The notes under the pieces were generated by a model that was not told where the DNA came from, ran no database searches, and saw only the letters and a list, made by a program, of their open reading frames with translations. Of a DNA stretch of 12,493 nucleotides, positions 5,529 to 12,493 are shown piece after piece. Made by a program: the position numbers and the translations under genes. The stretch covers positions 1 through 12,493 of the forward strand of contig CAMHNT010000041.1 of NCBI GenBank assembly GCA_946186535.1, read 5' to 3'. Positions within the stretch are counted from its first letter, which is position 1. Each line of letters opens with the position of its first letter. This stretch comes from an uncultured Clostridia bacterium (GTDB taxonomy: Bacteria > Bacillota > Clostridia > Oscillospirales > Acutalibacteraceae).

Positions 5529-8429
5529 ATGGGCTTGTTAAAAGCTTTATTTGGTGATTACAGCAAAAAAGAAATAAAAAGAATTAAACCAAAGCTCAAC
5601 AGAGTTCTTGAGCTTGAAGATACTTACGCCGAAATGACCGAGGAGGAACTCAAAAGACAGACTCAGGTTCTCAAGGACAGACTTGAAAACGGTGAAACAA
5701 CCGACGATATTCTCCCCGAGGCATTTGCGGTATGCCGTGAGGCTGCCTGGAGAGTTCTCGGAATGAAACACTTCCCGGTTCAGATCATGGGCGGTATCAT
5801 CCTTCATCAGGGCCGTATCAGCGAAATGAGAACAGGTGAAGGTAAAACTCTCGTTGCAACACTTCCGGCATATCTGAACGCACTTACGGGAAAGGGCGTT
5901 CATGTAGTTACTGTCAACGACTACCTCGCCCGCCGTGACTCCGAATGGATGGGAAAGCTTTACCGCTATCTCGGTCTTTCGGTCGGACTTATCGTTCATG
6001 ACTTAAAGCCCGAGCAGAGAAAAAGTGCATATGCCGCAGACATTACTTACGGCACAAACAACGAACTCGGCTTCGACTACCTCCGTGACAACATGGTCGT
6101 TTACAAAGAGCAGAAGGTCCAGAGAGGCCATAACTACGCAATCGTCGACGAGGTTGACTCCATTCTCATCGATGAAGCAAGAACTCCGCTCATAATTTCG
6201 GGTCCCGGCGACAAATCTTCAGATATGTACGAGAAAGCTAATTCATTGGCCAAGACTCTGAAGAAAAAGGTATTCGAGGAAATAGACTCTAAAGAGGACA
6301 ACGAGGATTACTACAAGGAACACGGCATCGACTACATAGTTGACGAAAAGGCAAGAACAGCCACGCTGACCCAGGTGGGTGTAAAACGTGTTGAGGAATA
6401 TTTCGGAATCGAAAACCTCACCGACCCCGACAACCTCGAAATCCAGCATCACATAAATCAGGCTATCAAGGCTCACAGCATCATGAAGCGTGATATCAAC
6501 TATGTCGTTAAGGACGATCAGGTTATTATCGTTGACGAGTTCACGGGCCGTCTGATGTACGGAAGACGCTACAACGAGGGGCTTCACCAGGCTATCGAAG
6601 CAAAGGAAGGCGTAAAGGTCGAAAGCGAAAGCAAAACCCTCGCAACCATCACATTCCAGAACTACTTCCGCCTTTACAACAAGCTTTCCGGTATGACCGG
6701 TACGGCTATGACCGAGGAAGGCGAGTTCGGCGAAATCTACAAGCTCGACGTTGTTGAAATCCCGACAAACAAACCCGTACAGCGTGAGGATCTCCCCGAC
6801 GCTATTTTCTCGACCGAAAAGGGCAAGTTTGAGGCTGTTATCGATGATATTATCGAAGCCAACAAAAACGGTCAGCCTGTACTTGTCGGCACAATTTCAA
6901 TCGAAAAATCTGAGCTTTTAAGCTCCATGCTCAAAAAACGAGGCATCAAACACAACGTACTTAACGCTAAGCACCACGAAAAGGAAGCCGAAATCGTAGC
7001 ACAGGCAGGAAAAAAGGGCGCCGTTACGATCGCAACCAACATGGCAGGCCGTGGTACAGATATTATTCTCGGCGGTAACGCAGAGTACATGGCAAAATCC
7101 GAAATGAGAAAGCAGGGTATCCCGGAGGAATACATCGCAGAAGCTACTGGCTTCGCCGACACCGACAACCAGGAGATCCTGAACGCAAGAAAGCTCTACA
7201 CTGAGCTTAACGAAAAGTTCAAGGAAGAGATCAAGGGTGAAGCCGAAGAGGTAAGAGAAGCAGGCGGTCTTTTCATCATGGGTACGGAACGCCACGAATC
7301 GCGCCGAATCGACAACCAGCTCCGAGGACGTGCCGGACGTCAGGGCGATCCCGGAAAATCACGATTCTATCTTTCCGGCGAGGACGATCTCCTAAGACTT
7401 TTCGCAGGCGACAGAATCAAGTCGATCATGAGTGCGTTCAACGTTGACGAAAACATTCCTCTCGAAAGCAAGACGCTTTCAAGAGTCGTTGAAAGCTCAC
7501 AGCAAAAAGTCGAAGGAAGAAACTTTGAAATCCGTAAAAACGTTCTCCAGTACGACGACGTTATGAACAAGCAGCGTGAAATCATCTACGGTCAGCGTGA
7601 CCAGGTTCTTAACGGCGACGACATCAGAGAAACGATCATCAAGATGATTGAACAGACAATCGAAGCTACCGCATCACAGTACCTCCCCGAGGACTACACA
7701 AAGGAATCATGGAATTTCGAGGGACTCAAGGAATTCTACACAGGCTGGCTCATTGACGAGCATGACGAAGATTTCAACCTCACAGAGGAAGAAATTCAGG
7801 ATACCGAAAGTGAATATATTATCAGCAAGCTCACAGAGAAAGCAAAGGCTATTTATGAGGAGAACGAAAAGCTTCTCCCTGCCGAGGTTATGCGCGAAGC
7901 TGAACGCGTATACCTGCTCAAGAGCGTAGACAGACACTGGATGGATCATATCGATGATATGGAACAGCTCAAGCAGGGAATCCGTCTCAGAGGCTATGCA
8001 CAGCATGATCCTGTTGTTGAATACCGACTCGAAGGCTTTGATATGTTCGACGCTATGATCGATTCTATCCGTCAGGATACGGTCAAGCTTATGCTTGTAG
8101 CGCCAAAGAAGATTTACGAGCAGCAGAAGGTCATGGCAGATCTCCAGAAAGCAAGAGAGCTTCAGAGAGAAAGACAGAAGCAGGCTCTCCAGAAGCAGGC
8201 TGAGATCAACGCTTCAAAGGAAGCCGAACAGGAGGAAGAAGCCGTTAAAATGGTTCTCAAGAGAGAGCAGATCGCAAACCCGACCTGGACCAGTTCCGAC
8301 CCGGAATCCGATAAGCCTAAGACGATCCGCAAAACCGAAAAGCAGAAGGTCGGAAGAAACGATCCGTGCCCGTGCGGAAGCGGAAAGAAATACAAGAAGT
8401 GCTGCGGACTCAAAGATGAAGCGTTATAA
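5529..8429 (+). CDS. secA: Preprotein translocase ATPase SecA
   Basis: The motor ATPase that drives unfolded preproteins through the SecYEG channel at the inner face of the membrane. The 966-residue protein has Walker A MRTGEGKT (100-107, Lys106), Walker B DEVD (207-210), the GMTGTA motif, [14 protein letters not shown] (from residue 503) and the arginine-finger region [21 protein letters not shown] charged, probably helical tail rich in Gln, Lys and Glu (about 860-920) precedes a SEC-C zinc motif, [13 protein letters not shown] (Cys947, Cys949, Cys958, Cys959), which binds phospholipid or SecB-like partners in relatives. It is longer than the roughly 840-residue Bacillus SecA, mainly through extra acidic/charged stretches near 240-265 and 545-600. 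The ATG at 5529 is preferred over the upstream in-frame TTG at 5511 because GAGGTG lies 6 bases before it. It is monocistronic, with its own terminator. Confidence 0.98.
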   Translation: MGLLKALFGDYSKKEIKRIKPKLNRVLELEDTYAEMTEEELKRQTQVLKDRLENGETTDDILPEAFAVCREAAWRVLGMKHFPVQIMGGIILHQGRISEMRTGEGKTLVATLPAYLNALTGKGVHVVTVNDYLARRDSEWMGKLYRYLGLSVGLIVHDLKPEQRKSAYAADITYGTNNELGFDYLRDNMVVYKEQKVQRGHNYAIVDEVDSILIDEARTPLIISGPGDKSSDMYEKANSLAKTLKKKVFEEIDSKEDNEDYYKEHGIDYIVDEKARTATLTQVGVKRVEEYFGIENLTDPDNLEIQHHINQAIKAHSIMKRDINYVVKDDQVIIVDEFTGRLMYGRRYNEGLHQAIEAKEGVKVESESKTLATITFQNYFRLYNKLSGMTGTAMTEEGEFGEIYKLDVVEIPTNKPVQREDLPDAIFSTEKGKFEAVIDDIIEANKNGQPVLVGTISIEKSELLSSMLKKRGIKHNVLNAKHHEKEAEIVAQAGKKGAVTIATNMAGRGTDIILGGNAEYMAKSEMRKQGIPEEYIAEATGFADTDNQEILNARKLYTELNEKFKEEIKGEAEEVREAGGLFIMGTERHESRRIDNQLRGRAGRQGDPGKSRFYLSGEDDLLRLFAGDRIKSIMSAFNVDENIPLESKTLSRVVESSQQKVEGRNFEIRKNVLQYDDVMNKQREIIYGQRDQVLNGDDIRETIIKMIEQTIEATASQYLPEDYTKESWNFEGLKEFYTGWLIDEHDEDFNLTEEEIQDTESEYIISKLTEKAKAIYEENEKLLPAEVMREAERVYLLKSVDRHWMDHIDDMEQLKQGIRLRGYAQHDPVVEYRLEGFDMFDAMIDSIRQDTVKLMLVAPKKIYEQQKVMADLQKARELQRERQKQALQKQAEINASKEAEQEEEAVKMVLKREQIANPTWTSSDPESDKPKTIRKTEKQKVGRNDPCPCGSGKKYKKCCGLKDEAL

Positions 8430-8454
8430 TCCGCATCAATAAAATACTATTAGG

Positions 8455-8483
8455 AAAGACAGGGTTTTATGCCCTGTCTTTTT
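8455..8483 (+). terminator. Rho-independent terminator of secA
   Basis: AAAGACAGGG (8455-8464) pairs perfectly with CCCTGTCTTT (8472-8481) around a 7-base loop, followed by further T residues. It lies 25 bases past the secA stop. Confidence 0.9.
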
Positions 8484-8498
8484 GTTATACATATATTC

Positions 8499-8529
8499 AA
8501 AAAAGAAAAAAGGAGCTTAAAAAGCTCCT
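8499..8529 (-). terminator. Rho-independent terminator of rpmB
   Basis: AGGAGCTT (8511-8518) pairs with AAGCTCCT (8522-8529) around a 3-base loop. On the minus strand it is followed by TTTTTCTTTTTT (complement of 8499-8510). It ends 24 bases past the rpmB stop and sits back-to-back with the secA terminator. Confidence 0.88.
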
Positions 8530-8553
8530 CTGAATCTTGTGTTATGTTACACA

Positions 8554-8742
8554 TTAAACTGCTCTGGTAACCTTACCGGAACGCAGGCAGCGGGTGCATG
8601 CGTGAATACGCTTCGGAGAACCGTTAACGATAGCCTTTACCTTAGTTACGTTTGGTTTCCATGTTCTGTTCGAACGTCTGTGAGAGTGAGAAACTTTAAT
8701 ACCAAAAGTTACGCCCTTACCGCAAATATCACACTTTGCCAT
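8554..8742 (-). CDS. rpmB: 50S ribosomal protein L28 (zinc-binding form)
   Basis: A 62-residue protein of the large ribosomal subunit. The sequence starts MAKCDICGKG and has the family's HSHRRSNRTWKPNV block (19-32) and RIHACTRCLRSGKV (45-58). Two CxxC pairs (Cys4/Cys7 and Cys49/Cys52) mark the zinc-binding C+ form, as opposed to the zinc-free paralogue many bacteria also carry. GGGAGGTG lies 8 bases before the ATG, a strong site. It is a single-gene unit convergent with secA, with its own promoter and terminator. Confidence 0.97.
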   Translation of the reverse strand: MAKCDICGKGVTFGIKVSHSHRRSNRTWKPNVTKVKAIVNGSPKRIHACTRCLRSGKVTRAV

Positions 8743-8789
8743 TTGTCTGCACCTCCCTCACTTTGTAAATTTATAAGATAGCATATATA

Positions 8790-8818
8790 ATATTAACAGA
8801 TAACCCGAAAAATTGCAA
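8790..8818 (-). promoter_or_regulatory. rpmB promoter with extended -10
   Basis: On the minus strand TTGCAA (complement of 8813-8818) and TAATAT (complement of 8790-8795) are 17 bases apart, and TGT directly precedes the -10 (extended -10). The predicted start near 8783 leaves a leader of about 40 bases. Confidence 0.75.
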
Positions 8819-8931
8819 GACTTTTTCATAAATTAAATAAGAAAATATCAAGCCGAATTGCAATTTATTTATATACAATTTAACTATATTTTTATATTTG
8901 TTACAAAAGTGTACTTGTTTTTTGGCATATG

Positions 8932-8970
8932 TCTCCTGTCCAAAAACATAAACAATTCCCGGACAGGAGA
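8932..8970 (-). terminator. Hairpin downstream of metY
   Basis: TCTCCTGTCC (8932-8941) pairs perfectly with GGACAGGAGA (8961-8970) around a 19-base loop, about 32 bases past the metY stop. On the minus strand the following bases are CATATGCCAAAAAAC, so there is no U-tract. It may be a weak terminator or a 3'-end stabiliser. Confidence 0.4.
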
Positions 8971-9001
8971 TTATATTATCCCAATTATCCGGATTAATCC
9001 A

Positions 9002-10267
9002 TTAATCAATAGCCGCAAAAGCCTTGTCGAGGTCTGCTATAATATCATCTATATTTTCAAGTCCCACGGAAAATCTTACCATACCGGCTTCAATTCCTGC
9101 CGCAACAAGCTGCTCGTCCGTAAGCTGTCTGTGCGTTTCGCTTGCAGGGTGAAGAACGCAGGTTCTGATATCGGCAACGTGAACCTCATTCGAAGCAAGC
9201 TCCAAAGAATCCATGAACTTCATCGCCGTTTCTCTTCCGCCCTTGATCACGAAAGAAATAACACCGCTCGAGCCCTTGAGATACTTCTTCGCAAGCTCAT
9301 GATGAGAATCACTCTCAAGACCGGGATATGAAACGCTTTCGACCTTGTCACAGCTTTCGAGATACTTAGCCACAGTCATTGCATTTTCGCAGTAGCTCTT
9401 CATTCTTACCGCAAGAGTCTCAAGACCCAGATTCAGCAGAAACGCCGAATGCGCGGCAGGATAAGCTCCGAAATCACGCATTAGCTGCATTCTCGCCTTT
9501 ATTATATATGCCGCCTTGCCGTAAACGTCCGTGTACACGATACCGTGATACGACTCATCGGGAGTACAAAGCTCAGGGAAATTACCGCTTGTCCAGTCAA
9601 AATTACCGCTGTCAACGATAACGCCTCCGCACTGAACTGCATGACCGTCCATGTATTTTGATGTCGAATGAGTAACGATATCTGCGCCGAATTCAAAAGG
9701 CTTACAGAGAACAGGCGTTGCAAAAGTATTGTCAACGATAAGCGGAACATTGTGCTTATGAGCAAGCTTCGCAAACTTCTCGATATCAAAAACAGTAAGC
9801 GCAGGGTTTGCGATGGTTTCGCCGAAAACAGCCTTTGTGTTTGGCTTGAACGCCTTTTCGATGGTTTCCTCATCATCGTCAGTAGAAACGAAAACACACT
9901 CGATACCGAGCTTTTTAAGGGTAAAGGCAAACAGGTTGATAGTACCGCCGTAAACCTCGCTCACGCTTATGAAGCTGTCGCCTGCCTGACATATGTTGAG
10001 TATAGCCATAAGTGTTGCCGCCTGACCCGACGACGTACACATAGCTCCGACGCCGCCCTCAAGCTCGGCTATCTTCTGTTCAACAGCCATAACCGTAGGA
10101 TTGGCAAAACGTGAGTAGATAAGCGATTTTGTAGGTTCGTCAAAAACGGAAGCGACCTCCTCGGTCGAATCATAAACGTATGTCGTACTCTGAACTATAG
10201 GAACCACTCTTGGCTCCGAGTTTTTCGGGTGATAGCCTGAGTGCAGGCATTTTGTCTCGTCCTTCAC
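9002..10267 (-). CDS. metY: O-acetylhomoserine aminocarboxypropyltransferase (sulfhydrylase)
   Basis: A cytosolic pyridoxal-phosphate enzyme of the Cys/Met metabolism family. It makes homocysteine (or methionine) from O-acetylhomoserine and sulfide or methanethiol. Numbering from the GTG start (421 residues), visible features are YSRFANPT (51-58), SSGQAA (79-84), IVDNTFATP (177-185) and the PLP-lysine motif STSKY (Lys204). The long insert after the lysine region and the total length favour MetY over MetB/MetC. The in-frame ATG at 10280-10282 has no ribosome site, whereas the GTG at 10265-10267 has GGAGG 8 bases upstream and gives the expected short N-terminus (KDETKCLHSGYHP). The earlier ATG would add MEEFK. 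It is monocistronic with a short leader; no SAM riboswitch or T-box is visible upstream. Other family members cannot be fully excluded. Confidence 0.92.
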   Translation of the reverse strand: MKDETKCLHSGYHPKNSEPRVVPIVQSTTYVYDSTEEVASVFDEPTKSLIYSRFANPTVMAVEQKIAELEGGVGAMCTSSGQAATLMAILNICQAGDSFISVSEVYGGTINLFAFTLKKLGIECVFVSTDDDEETIEKAFKPNTKAVFGETIANPALTVFDIEKFAKLAHKHNVPLIVDNTFATPVLCKPFEFGADIVTHSTSKYMDGHAVQCGGVIVDSGNFDWTSGNFPELCTPDESYHGIVYTDVYGKAAYIIKARMQLMRDFGAYPAAHSAFLLNLGLETLAVRMKSYCENAMTVAKYLESCDKVESVSYPGLESDSHHELAKKYLKGSSGVISFVIKGGRETAMKFMDSLELASNEVHVADIRTCVLHPASETHRQLTDEQLVAAGIEAGMVRFSVGLENIDDIIADLDKAFAAID

Positions 10268-10302
10268 TTTAAATTCCTCCATTCACATTTAATACTACTT
10301 AT

Positions 10303-10325
10303 ATTATAAACACTGGATATAATCT
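10303..10325 (-). promoter_or_regulatory. Possible metY promoter (-10 only)
   Basis: TATAAT on the minus strand (complement of 10303-10308) would start transcription near 10296, about 30 bases before the GTG. No good -35 is seen at 16-18 bases, so support is limited. Confidence 0.35.
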
Positions 10326-10386
10326 TAACTTAAAATTGGTTTGTATTACGATAAATTTTATATTAATCAAACCAACCCACCCCCAA

Positions 10387-10480
10387 CCCCCTCCCTGCCG
10401 GAGGGGGCTTTATAGGTGCAGGGCTTCGCCCTGCACCTATCGGGAGCGTAGCTCCCGAACCCTGTTGCTCTATCAGCAAC
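10387..10480. repeat. Cluster of four adjacent hairpins upstream of metY
   Basis: Four inverted repeats follow one another with almost no gap: CCCCCTCC/GGAGGGGG (10387-10407), a perfect 13-bp stem ATAGGTGCAGGGC with a TTC loop (10412-10440), CGGGAGC-GTA-GCTCCCG (10441-10457, starting at the very next base) and GTTGCT/AGCAAC (10464-10480). The GC-rich block contrasts with AT-rich flanks. It lies upstream of the likely metY start, so would not be in the metY leader. No coding sense is apparent. Confidence 0.7.
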
Positions 10481-10587
10481 TTCTTTTATCCACATCTTAT
10501 AAGATAAACAGTATAATTATAGATATTATTCATCGTTAATGTTCACTAACGTATTTAATTATAACATATTTTTTCTCTACAGGCAAT

Positions 10588-10619
10588 AAAAAAGGAGAAC
10601 TTAAAACGCTCTCCTTTTT
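10588..10619 (-). terminator. Bidirectional rho-independent terminator
   Basis: AAAAAGGAGA (10589-10598) pairs perfectly with TCTCCTTTTT (10610-10619) around an 11-base loop, with A-runs and T-runs on both sides. The only gene reading into it is murF, whose stop is about 430 bases away across the hairpin array. A minus-strand transcript would thus carry the array as a long 3' tail, or this could end a separate small transcript. Confidence 0.75.
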
Positions 10620-10703
10620 AAATAAAATATGAACCAATTTTCTTAAAGTTGACGACATTCCCCTACACAGCTTTTGAATGAGTAAAAAATATACTTTATC
10701 AAG

Positions 10704-10908
10704 TCGCCTTGGAGCGGCGAGGAGAATTTGTTTTTTACTTCGGGAAGGGACGCTTTCTGCCAAAGCGTCCCTCTTTCCCAAACAGTCCGCCGGACTGTTT
10801 GGGAAATTCACCCTTGCAAAGGGCAAAAGCGTAAGAGAGTTTCGCCGTCTGCGGACGGCGACCAAGGGCGCTGCCCTTGGATCCTGCGCACTTTTTGAAA
10901 AAAGTGCG
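10704..10908. repeat. Array of seven consecutive hairpins between murF and metY
   Basis: Seven distinct inverted repeats fill about 200 bases: TCGCC/GGCGA (10704-10720), GGGACGCTTT/AAAGCGTCCC (10747-10771), a 33-base near-palindrome with 16-base arms (10774-10806), CCCTT/AAGGG (10811-10823), TCGCCGTC/GACGGCGA (10842-10861), CCAAGGGC-GCT-GCCCTTGG (10862-10880) and CGCACTTTTT/AAAAAGTGCG (10887-10908). Stem sequences differ from one another, so it is not a simple tandem repeat. Frames open through it (for example plus 10678-11010 and minus 10946-10536) lack ribosome sites and read as Arg- and Ser-rich strings shaped by the palindromes, so I do not call genes. Confidence 0.8.
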
Positions 10909-11049
10909 TCAAAAACTTTAATAGTACCTTTCAAGTTTTTTTGCAATTTTAAAATAGATGTTAAAACTGATTCAAAAACCCCACATTCCCCTATATCCGG
11001 GTATTGCTAATGGCAAAATAAAATTCCGGAATCGCTTTTAAAAATTGTA

Positions 11050-12399
11050 TTAAACAGATTTCAAAAACTCAACAATTTTTTCAAAGTGCATTGAGTGTGA
11101 AGCCTTTACGAGAACGATATCGTCTTTGTGGAGAATTGCGTCAAGCTCTTCGTTTGCCTGTTCAACCGTATCGAAATGATGAACTTCAACTCCGGGTGCA
11201 TTATCGCTTATCGACTTCGCAAGATCTCCTACAGTCACAAGAACATCAACACCGCACTTTGACACATGCTCCCCTACCTCTGCATGAAGCGCAAGCTCGT
11301 TTTCGCCAAGCTCCTTCATGTCACCGAGGACGGCAACCTTTCTTCCGCCCTTCATATTGCAGAGCGTTTCAACCGCAGCCTTTACAGACGTCGGGTTTGC
11401 GTTGTAACAGTCATCTATTATTTTTATGATCTCTGTTGTTATGAGGTTTGCGCGGCTGCCTACAGTCGTGTAGCTTTCGATACCCTTAACGATATTCTCA
11501 TCACTCATATTAAGCGACTTTCCGACTGCCGCCGCACCGAGTGCATTCACAACCATATAATTTCCGAGCGCAGGTACGGTAACGTCAAGCCTTTTGTTAT
11601 CGAAGCAAATTGTACATGATACGCTGTTTTCGCCGCTGTTCTCGATGTTCTCTGCATAGTAATCGTTGCTGCTGTCAAGTCCGTATCTTGCCGTAACATT
11701 CTCAATCGTCGAAAGCTTGTCGTCGTCGCCGTTCACGAAAATGAGGGCGTCTTCTTCCTTGTATTTAAACATCTCCGTTTTAGCCTTCAGAACTCCGTCA
11801 CGGTCCTTCAGATTTTCAAGATGACAGCAGCCGATATTTGTCAGAACGCAGACGGTCGGTCTTACCATTTTGCTGAGCCTTGTCATCTCGCCGAAATCGC
11901 TGATACCCATTTCAACCACGGCGACCTCCGTGTCCTCGGGCATTGAAAGCAGCGTAAGCGGCACGCCAAGCTCGTTGTTGAAATTACCCTGTGTTTTATG
12001 AACAACAAATTCCTGACTCAGAACGGAAGCGATCATTTCCTTTGTGCTTGTCTTTCCGACGCTTCCGGTAATTCCGACAACCTCTATATTGTAAAAAAGA
12101 CTTCTGTAATACTCCGCAATATCCTTTATCGCCTGTTCGCTTGAACGGACAAGGATATAAGGGTTATCGGCAGATATGACCTGTTCGCTGATCGCGCATA
12201 CGGCGCCCGATTCATACGCCTTTTCAATGTAGAGATGACCGTCCGTGCGCTCGCCCTTTATCGCAACAAAAAGCGAACCCTCTTCAACGAGTCTGCTGTC
12301 GATAACAACACTTTTCACGGGTGTTGTAAGTTTTGATTTTTCTCCTATATATTCACCGCCGCAAGCCTCGGCGATATCACCTAAAGTCAATAGCTTCAT
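11050..12399 (-). CDS. murF: UDP-N-acetylmuramoyl-tripeptide--D-alanyl-D-alanine ligase MurF
   Basis: The last cytoplasmic amino-acid ligase of peptidoglycan precursor synthesis: it joins D-Ala-D-Ala to the UDP-MurNAc-tripeptide, using ATP. The 449 residues show the N-terminal substrate-binding VVIDSR (31-36) and GSLFVAIKGERTDGH (41-55), the P-loop GITGSVGKTST (109-119), NFNNELGVPLTLL (139-151), DCYNANPTS (330-338), LGDMKELGE (358-366) and the C-terminal KASHSMHFEKI. These are the MurF hallmarks, not MurC, MurD or MurE. AGGAG lies 6 bases before the ATG. The 94 bases to the window end are AT-rich with no gene and no clear promoter; the gene may be preceded by others off the window. Downstream lies the hairpin array. 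Confidence 0.97.
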   Translation of the reverse strand: MKLLTLGDIAEACGGEYIGEKSKLTTPVKSVVIDSRLVEEGSLFVAIKGERTDGHLYIEKAYESGAVCAISEQVISADNPYILVRSSEQAIKDIAEYYRSLFYNIEVVGITGSVGKTSTKEMIASVLSQEFVVHKTQGNFNNELGVPLTLLSMPEDTEVAVVEMGISDFGEMTRLSKMVRPTVCVLTNIGCCHLENLKDRDGVLKAKTEMFKYKEEDALIFVNGDDDKLSTIENVTARYGLDSSNDYYAENIENSGENSVSCTICFDNKRLDVTVPALGNYMVVNALGAAAVGKSLNMSDENIVKGIESYTTVGSRANLITTEIIKIIDDCYNANPTSVKAAVETLCNMKGGRKVAVLGDMKELGENELALHAEVGEHVSKCGVDVLVTVGDLAKSISDNAPGVEVHHFDTVEQANEELDAILHKDDIVLVKASHSMHFEKIVEFLKSV

Positions 12400-12493
12400 T
12401 TCAAGCTCCTTTATTTTTTTAATATCCGGTAACTCATTATTAAACTATAAATGAGCAAATTTAAAAATTGCACAAAAAACTTTGAAAGAGGAC

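Noticed and set aside
10268..10335. SAM riboswitch or T-box before metY
   Set aside because: The leader predicted from the -10 box is only about 30 bases, and no conserved riboswitch elements are visible.
10536..10946. 136-codon minus-strand frame (and the opposing 110-codon frame at 10678-11010) in the hairpin array
   Set aside because: No ribosome site, no recognisable domain, and the frames pass through perfect palindromes on both strands, which keeps both open by symmetry. Better explained as repeat DNA.
12400..12493. murF promoter at the right edge
   Set aside because: TATAGT is present on the minus strand but no acceptable -35 lies at 16-18 bases, and the window ends too soon to judge whether murF is in an operon.

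Overview
The window looks like chromosomal DNA from a Ruminococcus-like member of the Oscillospiraceae (Clostridia). Supporting signs are a SCIFF peptide with its radical-SAM maturase, a SecA with a C-terminal SEC-C zinc tail, the four-cysteine form of ribosomal protein L28, strong AGGAGG-type ribosome sites, and moderate GC coding DNA with AT-rich gaps. The genus is inferred from style of sequence, not proven.

Layout, left to right. At 107-1792 (minus strand) is a two-gene unit: a membrane-anchored class A beta-lactamase-like serine hydrolase followed after 3 bases by a Sir2 NAD-dependent deacylase. It has a visible promoter (1938-1966) and terminator (50-84). At 2041-3015 (minus) is a DRE-TIM aldolase-like protein. 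At 3043-3448 is a non-genic stretch with three tandem 88-bp repeats and a perfect palindrome. At 3449-5102 (minus) is the ranthipeptide locus: scfB (maturase) downstream of scfA (SCIFF precursor), with an attenuator-like hairpin between them and a good promoter before scfA. At 5166-5391 is an inverted pair of diverged copies of the same repeat. Then come secA (5529-8429, plus) and, convergent to it, rpmB (8554-8742, minus), with back-to-back terminators. metY (9002-10267, minus) and murF (11050-12399, minus) follow. They are separated by about 780 bp of non-genic DNA packed with perfect hairpins.

Most of the genes are housekeeping: protein export, ribosome, methionine/cysteine synthesis and peptidoglycan precursor synthesis. 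The accessory interest lies in the scfAB locus and the repeats around it. All five copies of the 88-bp repeat family carry a micro-ORF of about 20 codons with a shared core (M-[AST]-x-[VI]-K-N-[VM]-[YFS]-[GE]-[IV]-[GA]-[VI]-K-[NK]). Differences between copies are mostly synonymous or conservative. Copies lie on both sides of scfAB, three downstream and two upstream, one of them inverted. Whether these are translated peptides or a non-coding interspersed repeat cannot be settled from this window. The SCIFF peptide also has Gly where I recall the thioether-acceptor Thr in the characterised homologue.
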